In this document: one piece after another, positions 17,209 through 26,335 of the stretch
Position numbering within the stretch: the first letter of the stretch is position 1
Layout: each line of letters opens with the position of its first letter
DNA from: Mesorhizobium sp. AR02
Lineage (GTDB): Bacteria > Pseudomonadota > Alphaproteobacteria > Rhizobiales > Rhizobiaceae
Assembly (NCBI RefSeq): GCF_024746835.1
Contig: NZ_CP080531.1
Coordinates: 62,001 to 126,000 of the forward strand
DNA: 64,000 bases
Reading direction: 5' to 3'
Translations under genes and position numbers: made by a program
Notes under the pieces: model-generated
Told to the model about the DNA's origin: nothing
Seen by the model: only the letters and a program-made list of their open reading frames with translations
The model's database searches: none

Positions 17209-18000
17209 TCAGCTTGCGAGGCCTGCCAGAAGCTGGCCATAGGCACTCTTGGCCACGACCGCCAATTGCTCGCGCGGCAGCGACCCGACGACGGCGCAGC
17301 CATAGCCCTTGTCCAGCCAGTAGACCGCCTGCGGGCCGTCCTGCGCCGAAGCATAGGTGCCCTTGGCGTTCTCCGTCGATTCCGCGGTGACGAAGAGGGA
17401 TATGCGCTCGCCCTTGTCGTCCTCGTAGAGCAGCATCGCGGCCTTGCTGTCGCCGGCCGGCAACAACCGGCCGCCGACAAGCTGAAAACCGTTCGCGCTC
17501 AAGTCCGGCGCCACCAGCTTCAGCCCGACCCGGTTGGACAGCCAGGTCTGCAAATGATCCTTGTCGCTGGCCGGCACTTCCACCGCATGCCGCTTCTCGG
17601 CGGCGTAGATGACATGGGCGGCAATCGCCTGTTCGGCGAGCTGATCCTCCGCCGGATTCTCCTGTCCGATGCCGTCAATGCCGGCAAAGTAGCCGCCAAA
17701 TCCGCCCGTGGCCAAGAGCACGGCCGCGGCAGCGGCAAGCCACCAGCGCGAGCGCGGCACCACAGCCTTAACAGGCGCTTCGCCGAGCACCACCTTGCGC
17801 AAGCGCGCGGGGACAGGCTCATCCATCACGCCGGCAAAGGCTGAGCGCAACGCCTCCCGATCGGCTGTGAAGCGGGCGCTTCTGGCCTTCATCTCAGGAT
17901 TGGCATCGAGCCAGGCATCATAGGCGGCACGCTCGTCGGCCGGCAGTTCGCCGTCGAGCGCCATATGGATGTCACGTTCGGAAAAATCGCGGCGGATCAT
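17209..18000 (-). CDS. Membrane anti-sigma factor
   Basis: A 263-residue protein with a cytoplasmic N-terminal region of about 88 residues (MIRRDFSERDIHMALDGELP, in the style of zinc-less anti-sigma domains), one membrane helix (WWLAAAAAVLLATGGFGGYF, about 87-106) and a periplasmic C-terminal domain. It would hold the adjacent ECF sigma factor at the membrane until a signal arrives. Its ATG overlaps the sigma stop by four bases. The signal sensed by the periplasmic domain is not evident. Confidence 0.88.
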   Translation of the reverse strand: MIRRDFSERDIHMALDGELPADERAAYDAWLDANPEMKARSARFTADREALRSAFAGVMDEPVPARLRKVVLGEAPVKAVVPRSRWWLAAAAAVLLATGGFGGYFAGIDGIGQENPAEDQLAEQAIAAHVIYAAEKRHAVEVPASDKDHLQTWLSNRVGLKLVAPDLSANGFQLVGGRLLPAGDSKAAMLLYEDDKGERISLFVTAESTENAKGTYASAQDGPQAVYWLDKGYGCAVVGSLPREQLAVVAKSAYGQLLAGLAS

Positions 18001-18515
18001 TTCTCGACGATCCTTATCGAGCGGCGACGCGCCGTGTCATCCAGCAACCCGCGCAATTCCTCACGCCCGCGCGCAATGCGCGACATCAGCGTGCCTGCGG
18101 GTACCCCCAGAATGTTGGCGGCCTCGGCATAGGAAAAGCCTTCGATGGCGACCATGACAAGGGCCGCGCGGCGATCGGGGCTAATCGCCTGCAACGCGTC
18201 GATGATCTCGCGTGAGGCGATGCCCTCCAACTGCTCGGCCGGCTGGGCAACCGCCTCGCCCGCTTCCAAGGGCAGCATCGCCGCTTCGCCGCGACGGTTC
18301 AGCTTGCGCATCTGGTCGATGAACAAATGATGCATGATCGTAAACAGCCACCTCCTGGGGCTTTCTCCCGTCTGCCAGTTGTCGAGCCGCATAAGTGCGC
18401 GCTCGAGACAGTCCTGAACGAGGTCGTCGGCAGAATCGCGGTCGCGCAAAAGCGAGCGTGCGTAGCGGCGCAGGCGCGGTATTTCGCCAAGGATTGCTGC
18501 CTTCTTTTCGTCCAT
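17997..18515 (-). CDS. ECF-type RNA polymerase sigma factor
   Basis: A 172-residue sigma-70 family protein of the extracytoplasmic function class. Region 2 is seen in RYARSLLRDRDSADDLVQDC and in the WLFTIMHHLFIDQMRK segment. Region 4 is seen in ALQAISPDRRAALVMVAIEG and YAEAANILGVPAGTLMSRIA. The start at 18515 (MDEKK) is set by homology style. The anti-sigma gene follows with a four-base overlap, a standard stress-signalling pair. A GGAAT-N17-CGTT sequence upstream (18629-18654, minus strand) suggests autoregulation. Confidence 0.93.
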   Translation of the reverse strand: MDEKKAAILGEIPRLRRYARSLLRDRDSADDLVQDCLERALMRLDNWQTGESPRRWLFTIMHHLFIDQMRKLNRRGEAAMLPLEAGEAVAQPAEQLEGIASREIIDALQAISPDRRAALVMVAIEGFSYAEAANILGVPAGTLMSRIARGREELRGLLDDTARRRSIRIVEK

Positions 18516-18624
18516 GACCGCTGGTTCTGAGGTCGCCCTTGTTGATCCCGATTGAACGCGCCTTCCTGGCGCGGCGCAAGCGGCCAGCGCGAAGCGGTCC
18601 GCCGCTCCGGTCACCCAAGCAATG

Positions 18625-18656
18625 AGATAACGCTGGCGGGTGCCGGTTTATTCCCC
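18625..18656 (-). promoter_or_regulatory. Putative ECF-type promoter of the sigma/anti-sigma operon
   Basis: On the minus strand the stretch opens with GGGGAATAAACC and ends with GCGTTATCT, giving GGAAT, a 17-base spacer, then CGTT. This resembles alphaproteobacterial ECF promoters (GGAAC, 16-17 bases, CGTT). It lies about 110 bases before the sigma factor ATG. That the promoter is used by this sigma factor is inferred. Confidence 0.5.
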
Positions 18657-18690
18657 AAAAAGGGAGGCGGCAGCAAATCGGTTGTTTAAG

Positions 18691-18723
18691 TACGTAGAAT
18701 ATGCACAATAGGTACAATACGTA
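18691..18723 (+). promoter_or_regulatory. Putative toxin-antitoxin operator (two TACGTA palindromes)
   Basis: TACGTA occurs at 18691-18696 and 18718-18723, 21 bases apart, directly before the antitoxin ribosome site. A TTGTTT at 18682 and CACAAT at 18704 (16-base spacer) could be the promoter. Antitoxins of this class usually bind such repeats to repress their own operon; that step is inferred. Confidence 0.4.
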
Positions 18724-18736
18724 TGAGGATCACTTG

Positions 18737-18988
18737 ATGAAGCAATTCACCTTTTCAGACATGAACCGGGCGTCCGGCGAAATTCTCGAAACGGCAATGA
18801 TCGAGCCCGTCGCTCTCACGAAACGTGGCAAGGAGAAGCTGATCATCCTGTCAGCCGCCCAATACCGGCAGCTCGTCGGTCCACCTCATGCTGAAGCCTA
18901 CACGCTTGAGGACGCGCCCGACGAGGTTCACGATGAACTCATGTCCGGATTGGAGGCCATCACAACCGGCGACAAGCCGGATGCTTAA
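18737..18988 (+). CDS. Type II antitoxin, Phd/YefM-like
   Basis: An 83-residue protein beginning MKQFTFSDMNRASGEILETA, then VALTKRGKEKLIILSAAQYR. This is the Phd/YefM pattern: an N-terminal DNA-binding fold followed by an acidic tail that would wrap the toxin. GAGG lies eight bases before the ATG. Its last eight bases overlap the toxin gene, the usual arrangement. It should neutralise the downstream protein and repress the operon. Confidence 0.82.
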   Translation: MKQFTFSDMNRASGEILETAMIEPVALTKRGKEKLIILSAAQYRQLVGPPHAEAYTLEDAPDEVHDELMSGLEAITTGDKPDA

Positions 18989-19376
18989 GCCCGGCGACTT
19001 GCTTCGATACTATTACCTATGGGCGCGGCAGGCTGACGCCGGCGAGGAATCCGGCCGCAAGGCGCGGCCCGTCTGCATTGTGGTCAGAACGCCGGCAACG
19101 CCTGCCGCATTGTTCTTGTTCCCCCTCACCTCGCAAAAGCCCGACCAGTCCCGCACGCATGTTGCCGTGAGCGAAATCGAGTGCCGCAGAGGTGGGCTCG
19201 ATTTTCCGTCATGGCTGATCCTGGACGAGTACAACCGCGTACAAGTCGATGAAGCTTATGATCTCGTCACGACGAAACCAATCGGCTCCTTCAGCCCGGC
19301 GTTTGTCCGCAAGATTGCGGGCCTCATCAAAGAGGCAGTCGTACAACGCCGCGTGCGTGGCATCGTCCGAAAATAG
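18981..19376 (+). CDS. PemK/MazF-like type II toxin
   Basis: A 131-residue protein starting MLKPGDLLRYYYLWARQ, followed by the SGRKARPVCIVVRT strand typical of the PemK/MazF fold (small beta-barrel endoribonuclease). LFLFPLTSQ and a C-terminal helix (VRKIAGLIKEAV) follow. The start at 18981 overlaps the antitoxin's stop; an ATG further upstream in frame would bury it in the antitoxin gene. Such toxins cut mRNA when the antitoxin is degraded. The partner supports the call more strongly than the catalytic residues, which are hard to place by eye. Confidence 0.75.
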   Translation: MLKPGDLLRYYYLWARQADAGEESGRKARPVCIVVRTPATPAALFLFPLTSQKPDQSRTHVAVSEIECRRGGLDFPSWLILDEYNRVQVDEAYDLVTTKPIGSFSPAFVRKIAGLIKEAVVQRRVRGIVRK

Positions 19377-19425
19377 CGAATAAGCGATCCATGGACGGGT
19401 AAGGCCGTTCACGGAAGCAAGCGCG

Positions 19426-22170
19426 TCACCCCTCCTTCGCCGCCCTGGTCAGAAGCCGCTGGTAGAACAGGCCGATGCCGATCAACACGGCGCCCAGGCC
19501 GATGAAAGACAGCGCCCGCAACACACCTTCCAGCTCCGACATGTCGAAGAGGAAGACCTTCAGCACTGCAATCGCGATCAGCGCGGCAGACGCAATGCGC
19601 AGCACCTGCGACTTCAGCCAGACGCCGGCGGTGAGCAACGCCACGCCGATCACCAGCCAGAGCGCCGAATAGGTGTAGGTTTCCAGTTGGCCAAGCCCGC
19701 TCCACAGGCCGATGAACTCGCCCTTGAACAGCCGCCTGACCGACAGCGTGGCATAAGCCAGGGCAAGCACGGCCGCCACCACCGCCAACATCTGCGCATA
19801 CCATTTCGGCCGTTTGTCGCGGGCATACAGCGCCAGCCCGCCGGCAGCGATGGCCGGCAGGAGATAGGCCAGGAACAACAGGTTGAACACCGGGATCCGG
19901 CCGGTCGATTCGTCTGTGAACAGCGGGTTCAGCACGACGAAATGCCGGATGACGATGAACGCGACCGAAACCACGCCGGCGGCCATCGAACCATAGCGCA
20001 GCACCGAGCTTGGCGAGCGCATGTCGATGGCGACCAGGATGGCGCCGGCGCCGATGGCAATCAGCGTGTAGATCGCCTGTTCGGCGAGCGTCGCGGCACC
20101 CGTGTCGATGACGCCGCCATGCATGGCGTGGCGCACCAGCATGGCGAGCGTCAGCAGCGCAAACAGCGCCGCCGCCGCTTCCATGGCGAGGCGCGGCCGG
20201 CCATTGGTGGTGCGGGCGAGCTGCCAGGCGGCGAAGCCGAAGGCGAGCGCCGGGACGCCGTAACCCGGCAGCAGCCAGTTGAACACCGGTGTCTTGGAGA
20301 GGAACTCAGCGCCGACGATGGTTGGATCAAAGGCGACGCGGCCAAGCACGGCGATCACGGCACCAACCGAAATCCAGCCAAGCACTGGATAAGAGCGCCA
20401 GCGCGTGGCCAGCGCCGGCACGATGGCAGCGGCACCGAGCAGGATGGTGGTCCAGCCGGAATCGAAAGCCATGTGCAGCATCAGGAGACCAGCGATCGCC
20501 GCGCCGCCCAGGGCAAACGACACCGCCACGCCGCCCTTGAGCGGCGGCTCTTCGGCGCGCGCGATCCACTCGCCGCCGGCGGCGAAGACCACCACCAGCA
20601 GCGCTGCGACGGCAGCGTAGCCAAAGTCACGATCGAGATTGCCGTAGGTGAGCCACAGCGCCAGCAGGATGACCAGCGGCGCAGCGATGCCCCATGCTGC
20701 CCAGCATGCCGCGCGGATCTGCGCGACGGCGGCGAAACGGCGGGCGGCCCAGAAACCGGCGCCGACGAAGACCAGGCCGAGGCCAATGCCGATGCGCAGC
20801 GTCAAGGGATTTCCGGCCGCCACCTGCAGGCCGTCAAAACCTATGTTGCCTTGGGACAAATCGGAGCCGATAGTGGTCGGCGGAATGATGCCGAGATAGA
20901 TCATCACGCTCACCACCCCGGCGGCATGCAGCAGCGGCACGGCGCGCGGCCGATAGAGTGCGGTGGCGACAAGGGCGACGATGACCAAGGCGCCCGGCAA
21001 GGCATCGCCGGCCGCGACAAGCGTAGAGTCGACAGACAGGCCCAGCGCCGAAAACGCAACAAAAACTCCCGGCACGATCGATGGCCAGTCGAAACCCGTT
21101 TTTGCAGTTTCCTCTTCGCCGCCACGACTGCGCAGCCAGACAAGGGCAAGCATCGCCAGCGTCACCGCGTCGATGAACAGGATGACGGCAAGGTCGGCGC
21201 CGGGCGCGTTCGTCATGTAGGCGATGGTCCAGAGACCGGTGCCGAAGAAGGCCGCCGCCATCAGGAATTTCCAGTCGCGCATGCTGGCGATCACCGCAGT
21301 GGCGGCAAGCACGATGGCGAGATAGACGAACAGCGCCCATGGATTTGGCGCCTGCGAGGACACAAGCGCCGGCGTCGCCATGGCACCGACGAGACCGATG
21401 CCGGCCAGGGCCAGGCCGTGTACGAGCGCGGCGGCGATCGTCGCCACGCCGATGGCACCGAGCAGCGTGAAGGCAAGCGCTGGGCCGATGAAGCCGTAAA
21501 TGCCATGGGCGGCATAGACGGTGCCAAACAGGATGAAGGCACCGGCCGCCGTCAGGATCGCCGGAATGTAGGCACCGGCAACGCCTTGCACCGGCACCTT
21601 GAAGCCGGTGCGGCGAATGAACTCGCCGCCGGCGACCAGTACGAGCCCGAGCACCGCTGCCATGGTGAGCCGCACGCCGGGACCGAAAATGCCGGCCTCG
21701 ATAGTGTAGCGGATGAGGAACAGGCCACCCAGCGCCAGCGCGATGCCGCCGACCCAGACCGCCCAGCGCGTGCCGAGTGCTGTTTCGATATCCGGCTTGC
21801 CGGAAACCCTGGCCGCGGCGGCCAGCTCGACAGATTCTGCTGCCTTCGGCGCCTCGCCCGCAGACCAGGGGCCGGACACAATTTCGGCAGCCGAAGCTTC
21901 CGCTTCCGCAACCGGCGCCGGTGCGACGACCGGCTCGCTCACCACCGCCGCGGCGATATCGGCCGCTGCCGCAACCACCGGCGCCGCGTCGGCCTTGCCA
22001 TCGGCCGCTATCTGTTCTGCCGGCTTGGCCACCGGCGGCACGGCGCCTGAAAGGACGAGACTGCGCAGTGCGCCAAGCTCGCGCTCGACAAGGCCGATGC
22101 GGCTCTGCTGACGCGAAATGATGACGAACAAGGCGATGATGGCGACAAGGCCGATCAGGCTTTCAAACAT
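19426..22170 (-). CDS. DUF2339 polytopic membrane protein
   Basis: A 914-residue inner-membrane protein with about two dozen hydrophobic helices. The N-terminal helix MFESLIGLVAIIALFVIISR is followed by a basic/coiled stretch and an Ala/Glu/Val-rich linker (about residues 45-125). The DUF2339 block then begins near ETALGTRWAVWVGGIALALGG. The family is common in proteobacteria and has no established role. A very long antisense frame is open across the gene but reflects the high-GC code only. It sits alone between the toxin-antitoxin operon and the thioesterase/recO pair. Confidence 0.88.
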   Translation of the reverse strand: MFESLIGLVAIIALFVIISRQQSRIGLVERELGALRSLVLSGAVPPVAKPAEQIAADGKADAAPVVAAAADIAAAVVSEPVVAPAPVAEAEASAAEIVSGPWSAGEAPKAAESVELAAAARVSGKPDIETALGTRWAVWVGGIALALGGLFLIRYTIEAGIFGPGVRLTMAAVLGLVLVAGGEFIRRTGFKVPVQGVAGAYIPAILTAAGAFILFGTVYAAHGIYGFIGPALAFTLLGAIGVATIAAALVHGLALAGIGLVGAMATPALVSSQAPNPWALFVYLAIVLAATAVIASMRDWKFLMAAAFFGTGLWTIAYMTNAPGADLAVILFIDAVTLAMLALVWLRSRGGEEETAKTGFDWPSIVPGVFVAFSALGLSVDSTLVAAGDALPGALVIVALVATALYRPRAVPLLHAAGVVSVMIYLGIIPPTTIGSDLSQGNIGFDGLQVAAGNPLTLRIGIGLGLVFVGAGFWAARRFAAVAQIRAACWAAWGIAAPLVILLALWLTYGNLDRDFGYAAVAALLVVVFAAGGEWIARAEEPPLKGGVAVSFALGGAAIAGLLMLHMAFDSGWTTILLGAAAIVPALATRWRSYPVLGWISVGAVIAVLGRVAFDPTIVGAEFLSKTPVFNWLLPGYGVPALAFGFAAWQLARTTNGRPRLAMEAAAALFALLTLAMLVRHAMHGGVIDTGAATLAEQAIYTLIAIGAGAILVAIDMRSPSSVLRYGSMAAGVVSVAFIVIRHFVVLNPLFTDESTGRIPVFNLLFLAYLLPAIAAGGLALYARDKRPKWYAQMLAVVAAVLALAYATLSVRRLFKGEFIGLWSGLGQLETYTYSALWLVIGVALLTAGVWLKSQVLRIASAALIAIAVLKVFLFDMSELEGVLRALSFIGLGAVLIGIGLFYQRLLTRAAKEG

Positions 22171-22254
22171 GGCGGTTCCCCCAAACCAGGCCAGTTTTCA
22201 CTGACATTTCATCTCACTGACATTCAAATGCGGCGGCTAAACGGCTGAAAAAAC

Positions 22255-22773
22255 TCAACGTGCCGCCAGATTGGCGGCTGGAAATATCGAACATGTCTCG
22301 GTGCCGAAAGCCAGCAGCTTGCCGCCGGCATCCTTCAGCGTCGCTTCCGAAACGGCAGGCGCGCGGCCCTTGTGGACCACCTTGCCCTCGCAGACCACCT
22401 CGCCGGTCCTGGGCGTGATCGGCCGCGTGAGGTTCACCTTGAACTCCGCCGTCGTGTAGGCCTCACCCTTTTCGAGCAGCGTCTGCACGGCGCAAGCCAG
22501 TGCCGAATCGAGCAGCGTCGCCGCCCAGCCGCCATGGACGCCGCCCAGCGGGTTGAGGTGGCGCTCATTCGGCACGCCACGGAACACCGCGCGACCTTCC
22601 GACACTTCGGTCAGCGCGAAGCTGAGCTGGAACGAGATCGGCGGTGCCGGATATTTGCCGTCGATGATTCGCTGCAGCAACTCCAAACCAGTGTATTTCA
22701 GGATGTCGGCGTGCGGAATGGTGCCGAGGCCGAGCGGCGAGACCCGGCCCGGATAAAGCTCGACTTCGCTCAT
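22255..22773 (-). CDS. PaaI-family hotdog thioesterase
   Basis: A 172-residue single hotdog-domain protein. The catalytic region reads [20 protein letters not shown], and [20 protein letters not shown] forms the following strands, both typical of PaaI/YdiI acyl-CoA thioesterases. It should hydrolyse an acyl- or aryl-CoA thioester in the cytoplasm; the substrate is unknown. Its ATG overlaps the recO stop by four bases, so it is translated from the recO transcript. Confidence 0.9.
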   Translation of the reverse strand: MSEVELYPGRVSPLGLGTIPHADILKYTGLELLQRIIDGKYPAPPISFQLSFALTEVSEGRAVFRGVPNERHLNPLGGVHGGWAATLLDSALACAVQTLLEKGEAYTTAEFKVNLTRPITPRTGEVVCEGKVVHKGRAPAVSEATLKDAGGKLLAFGTETCSIFPAANLAAR

Positions 22774-23546
22774 GTGACGATTTCTCTGGCTGCATTTTCT
22801 CCGGCAATGGTTTTGCGCGCTGCATAGTGCTTGCGCAGCGCGGCAAGAAAGCCGGCGCGGGCGTCAGGCTGTTCGATGGCACGCGGCTCGTAGACATGGC
22901 GCGTGAAGAAAAAACCGGTCAGCCGAAAGGCATCCTCGACCGCCGCTGGATCGGCGCGCAGGCCGGAGCCGCGCTGCAAAAAGGCCGGCAGCGCCAGCAT
23001 CTTGTCGCGCCAAGGCGCGCCGGCTTCTGCCGACACCGCACGGCCCGACTTCGGCGAGACATAGGCAAGGTCCTGCTTTGTGCCGGTAGCGGCGCATTGG
23101 CTGAGATCGAGGCCGAAGCCGAGTTCATCGAGGATCAGAAGCTCGAAGCGCGCCACCAGTTCGCCGGCGGCATCGGCATCGTCGAGATGGACGATCATCA
23201 CCGCAAGCGCCTCGTAAAGGCCGCCATGGGCGTCACGCTCGGGCAACAGGCGCAAATGCGCGGCCATGGTCTGCAGCCCATAGACAGCAACGGCGCTGTC
23301 CATCAGCCGCGCGGCATTCATCTCGATCGCCTCGGCCTGAAAGGTGCCGAGATGCTCGTCAAGGCGTGCCCGCCATAACAGATCGACGCGATTGCCGGGC
23401 TGGAGAACAGGCTGCTGCTTGCGCGAGCGGCCGCCACGGACAAGGCCGAGATGGCGGCCATGCGCACGCGTCATCACCTCGAGGATGGCGCTGGTTTCGC
23501 CATGCTTGCGGGTGCCGAGAATGATTCCCTCGTCGCGCCATTCCAT
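22770..23546 (-). CDS. recO: DNA repair protein RecO
   Basis: A 258-residue protein starting [20 protein letters not shown], the N-terminal OB-fold of RecO, followed by [17 protein letters not shown] and a helical C-terminal part. RecO loads RecA on gapped DNA and anneals SSB-coated strands with RecR. In many rhizobia recO follows era directly; here the APH gene and porin 1 separate them. It is translationally coupled to the thioesterase gene. Confidence 0.93.
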   Translation of the reverse strand: MEWRDEGIILGTRKHGETSAILEVMTRAHGRHLGLVRGGRSRKQQPVLQPGNRVDLLWRARLDEHLGTFQAEAIEMNAARLMDSAVAVYGLQTMAAHLRLLPERDAHGGLYEALAVMIVHLDDADAAGELVARFELLILDELGFGLDLSQCAATGTKQDLAYVSPKSGRAVSAEAGAPWRDKMLALPAFLQRGSGLRADPAAVEDAFRLTGFFFTRHVYEPRAIEQPDARAGFLAALRKHYAARKTIAGENAAREIVT

Positions 23547-23623
23547 GCCGGAGCTTTTCACCCGTTGGATGGCGAAATCAAGATGAGGCTTTGGTGTCTG
23601 GCGGTCCGGCACCGGGACAGCGC

Positions 23624-23657
23624 GCAAAAACGCCCGCAGCGATGCGCTGCGGGCGTT
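23624..23657 (-). terminator. Rho-independent terminator of porin 1
   Basis: On the minus strand a 12-bp stem (arms 23629-23640 and 23646-23657, core CGCCCGCAGC with GCTGCGGGCG) with a 5-base loop is followed by a run of five T. It starts about 20 bases after the porin 1 stop, a standard intrinsic terminator. Confidence 0.85.
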
Positions 23658-23677
23658 CGAGTGGAATCAGTCGATCG

Positions 23678-24853
23678 TTAGAACGAACGCTGGAAGCGGA
23701 GGATACCGCCGAGGCTGCTCTTCTTGGTAGCCTTGGTCCAGTTGTTGAAGTCGGCGTCGCCGAACTTGCCTGCATTGAGGTAGTCGACTTCAGCCGTGAC
23801 CGTGAAGCCGGGCACAACGGTGTAGGCAACGTTGGCGGCGATGCCGAGGTTCTTCCAGTCGTCATAGGAGACCTGGGCATTGAACGCAGTCTTGTCGTTC
23901 AACTTGTAAGTGCCGCCGCCCCAGACTGCCCAGTTGCCGCCCCACTGCTTGTAGAAGCCGCGACCTTTGGCATTGACGGCGTTGGTCGGATCGTTGAGGT
24001 TGTTGTCCGAACCGTAGCCGCCCATGATGAACAGCGAAAATTCCTTGCTGACATTCACGTCCAAACGAACCTTGCCGGCAACTTCTTCATAGTTGCTGTC
24101 ATAAGCGACGACGCCGGTGATCGCACCCCAGTCGCCCTTGTACTTCAAGCCGCCGACGACATGCGGAACATAGCTATCGATGGTGCCGGTGCCGGCGCCT
24201 TCTTCGAGCGAGACCAGTCCCGTCAGCCCGTTGCCTGCGTCGAAATAGTACTGAACGACGTTGCTCTCCTGCCCGCCATACGGAACCAGCGTATCCTGGA
24301 TGACGCTGCCGGCGTAGCCGATGAAGGTATCAAAAGCCGTATCGTCCTTGCCGACGCGCAGACCACCGAGCTGAATCCAGGCGAAACGCAGCGAGAGAGC
24401 CTTGTTAACCGCCTGCCAATCGGTGCTCGCAGTCTTGGGACCTGCGCCGTCAGGATCTGAGTAGTCGCCAGACTTGTTTCCGAAATTGAATCGAGTCTCG
24501 GTATAGGTCTTCAAAGTGCCGAGCTCGGTTTCCTGGCCGGTCCACGTCTTCAGCGTGAAGCGGGTATTCTTGTACCAAGTCGAGTGATTGCCATCGCCCA
24601 TGCTGTCAGCAACATGGTTGACGCCATCGAGCGAGCCGACATCGCCGGCACCGATGTCATAACGGACATACCCGCCGATGCGCAGGCAGGTCTCGGTGCC
24701 CGGAATGTAGAAGTAGCCGGCGCCGTAGACGTCGCAGATCTTGACGTATTCGGCCGGTTCCGGTTCGGCGACGACGACAGCGTCCGCGGCGCGAGCGCCG
24801 GAGACCGCGATCAGGGCCGCGGCTGAGCCGAGAAGGAGGCTCTTGATGTTCAT
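23678..24853 (-). CDS. Porin 1, Omp2b/RopA-type outer-membrane porin
   Basis: A 391-residue rhizobial/Brucella-type porin. It has a signal peptide (MNIKSLLLGSAAALIAVSGA, cleavage after ARA) and the family start YVKICDVYGAGYFYIPGTET. Amphipathic strands follow, closing with a C-terminal aromatic signature FQRSF. It would form a 16-stranded trimeric pore for small solutes. The signal peptide and first about 50 mature residues are nearly identical to porins 2 and 3, while the external loops differ (for example NLNDPTNAVNAKGRGF here). The AGGTCAGAAA ribosome site is shared by all three. The gene interrupts the usual era-recO order. Confidence 0.95.
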   Translation of the reverse strand: MNIKSLLLGSAAALIAVSGARAADAVVVAEPEPAEYVKICDVYGAGYFYIPGTETCLRIGGYVRYDIGAGDVGSLDGVNHVADSMGDGNHSTWYKNTRFTLKTWTGQETELGTLKTYTETRFNFGNKSGDYSDPDGAGPKTASTDWQAVNKALSLRFAWIQLGGLRVGKDDTAFDTFIGYAGSVIQDTLVPYGGQESNVVQYYFDAGNGLTGLVSLEEGAGTGTIDSYVPHVVGGLKYKGDWGAITGVVAYDSNYEEVAGKVRLDVNVSKEFSLFIMGGYGSDNNLNDPTNAVNAKGRGFYKQWGGNWAVWGGGTYKLNDKTAFNAQVSYDDWKNLGIAANVAYTVVPGFTVTAEVDYLNAGKFGDADFNNWTKATKKSSLGGILRFQRSF

Positions 24854-25444
24854 TTTCTGACCTCTCCAGTCATAGTTTAAATGGCTTCGGATTTGTGGCT
24901 GGCGGATATGTTTTCCCGCCTCACCCCCACAACGAAAAAGGCGCGCACCGCGTCCCCTTTTCACGGCGAACATACCCATCAATCTTCCGCCTTCAATGAC
25001 GGTTTTGGAAATAACGGCGATTCTGCGAACAGATTAATGTTGTGTTGCACAAATAACACTTGTCCATATGGTGGTTGGCACAATCGGCACAACGTCACAT
25101 ATTCAATATATATCGATATAGTTTCTCGGCTAACTATGCTATCAGCACGAGATATTTCCAATAAGTAACCTGAAAATGGAATTTCTGGCTACTTATCGTG
25201 AAAAGTAACCGTTATTTTTTGTGCGCAGCGATCCGAGGCAGGCATCCTCCGCTCGCGATGACGCAAGGAAATTCCAATGCCGCCTGCCAGGTCGGCCAAA
25301 TCTCGCCAAGGCGGTCGAAATATGCCGACGTGGGCTGCGATTGTGACAGCAGCCCACTCACCGTGCGCCGATGCGGGACCGCTTTCTTAAGCCCAATGCG
25401 ACAGACGCAGGCGAGCAGGAAACAAGGGCGACCGACGAATCAAG
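24854..25444. other. Long AT-rich leader of porin 1
   Basis: About 590 bases with no convincing gene. The part next to porin 1 (up to about 25170) is AT-rich, with TATATATCGATATA near 25107, and should hold the porin promoter and a long untranslated leader. It contains TGTTGCACAAATAACAC at 25043-25059, shared with porin 2. Near the APH end there is a 9-bp hairpin (GTGGGCTGC and GCAGCCCAC, 25330-25357). Confidence 0.5.
25043..25059 (-). promoter_or_regulatory. Shared porin upstream element, copy 1
   Basis: TGTTGCACAAATAACAC lies 190 bases before the porin 1 start. A copy with one mismatch is at 45671-45687, 197 bases before porin 2. The similar distance and conservation in otherwise different flanking DNA suggest a promoter or regulator site. 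Confidence 0.5.
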
Positions 25445-26335
25445 TCACGCCCATTTCCTGTGATCGGCCATCACTTCGTTGATCACATGCCGGGATTTTT
25501 CGACCTCGGCCTGATTGTCCGTATGTCCAGCGACGGTGATCAGTGCCTTCCACTGCGCCCAGCCACGTCCGCGTGCCCAGGCCGCGTCATCAACGGCGAT
25601 GCCGGCGCGGAAAACCTCCCTGCTCTCGCCTTGGAACAGGGTCCAGGCGATCGCGAGGTCGCATGAGGGATCGCCGACGCCTGACGTGCCGAAGTCGATC
25701 ACGGCGCTCAAGCGGCCGTCCTCGACGAGCAGATTTCCCGAGGCAACATCGCCATGGAACCAGACGGGCGGTCCCTGCCAGGTCGCGGCAAGGGCTGCTT
25801 CCCAAACGGCACTCGCCGCACTGGCATCGATGCGATTGCCGAGTGCGGTGATCGCTTGCCTTGCCTCGCCGTCATAAACAGTCAGTGGTCCGCCGCGAAA
25901 GAAGTTGTGCTGGCCGGGCGCCGGGCCGCCGGTCGGGTCGACGCGTTTCAACGCAGTCAGGAACCCGGCCAGATCCGCGGCGAATTTCGACAGATCGGCG
26001 ATGCGCGCTCGCTTTGCCGTCTCGCCCTCGATCCAGTCATAGACGGACCAATGCCAGGGATAGCCCTCGGCCGGCATGCCCATTGCCAGCGGTACGGGAA
26101 TGGGCAGTGGCAAAAGCGGCGCCAGTCTCGGCAGCCAGCGATGTTCTTTCGCCACTTGGAGCGAATAGGCGGCCGCGCTTGGCAGCCGCACGGTCATCTC
26201 GTCGCCGAGATGAAAGGTCCTGTTGTCCCATCCGCCGAACTCGACCGGCCTGACGGCAAGATCCCTCCACTGGGGGAATTGCGCGGCGACCAACCGGCTG
26301 ACCAAAGCCGTATCGATGGTGAGCTTGCCGTCCAT
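25445..26335 (-). CDS. Aminoglycoside phosphotransferase (APH) family kinase
   Basis: A 296-residue kinase-like protein. The phosphotransfer motif HGDVASGNLLVEDG and the metal-binding VIDFGTSGVGDPSCDLA are intact, and WSVYDWIEGE is the usual hinge. Such proteins phosphorylate sugars, amino alcohols or antibiotics, and most chromosomal copies are not resistance genes. Its ATG directly abuts the era stop, so it is probably the last gene of the rpoZ-to-era cluster transcript. Substrate unknown. Confidence 0.88.
   Translation of the reverse strand: MDGKLTIDTALVSRLVAAQFPQWRDLAVRPVEFGGWDNRTFHLGDEMTVRLPSAAAYSLQVAKEHRWLPRLAPLLPLPIPVPLAMGMPAEGYPWHWSVYDWIEGETAKRARIADLSKFAADLAGFLTALKRVDPTGGPAPGQHNFFRGGPLTVYDGEARQAITALGNRIDASAASAVWEAALAATWQGPPVWFHGDVASGNLLVEDGRLSAVIDFGTSGVGDPSCDLAIAWTLFQGESREVFRAGIAVDDAAWARGRGWAQWKALITVAGHTDNQAEVEKSRHVINEVMADHRKWA

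Noticed and set aside
19687..22050. A 787-codon open frame antisense to the DUF2339 gene
   Set aside because: It is a product of GC-rich codon bias; the translation is a run of charged residues without domains, while the minus strand encodes a clear membrane protein.
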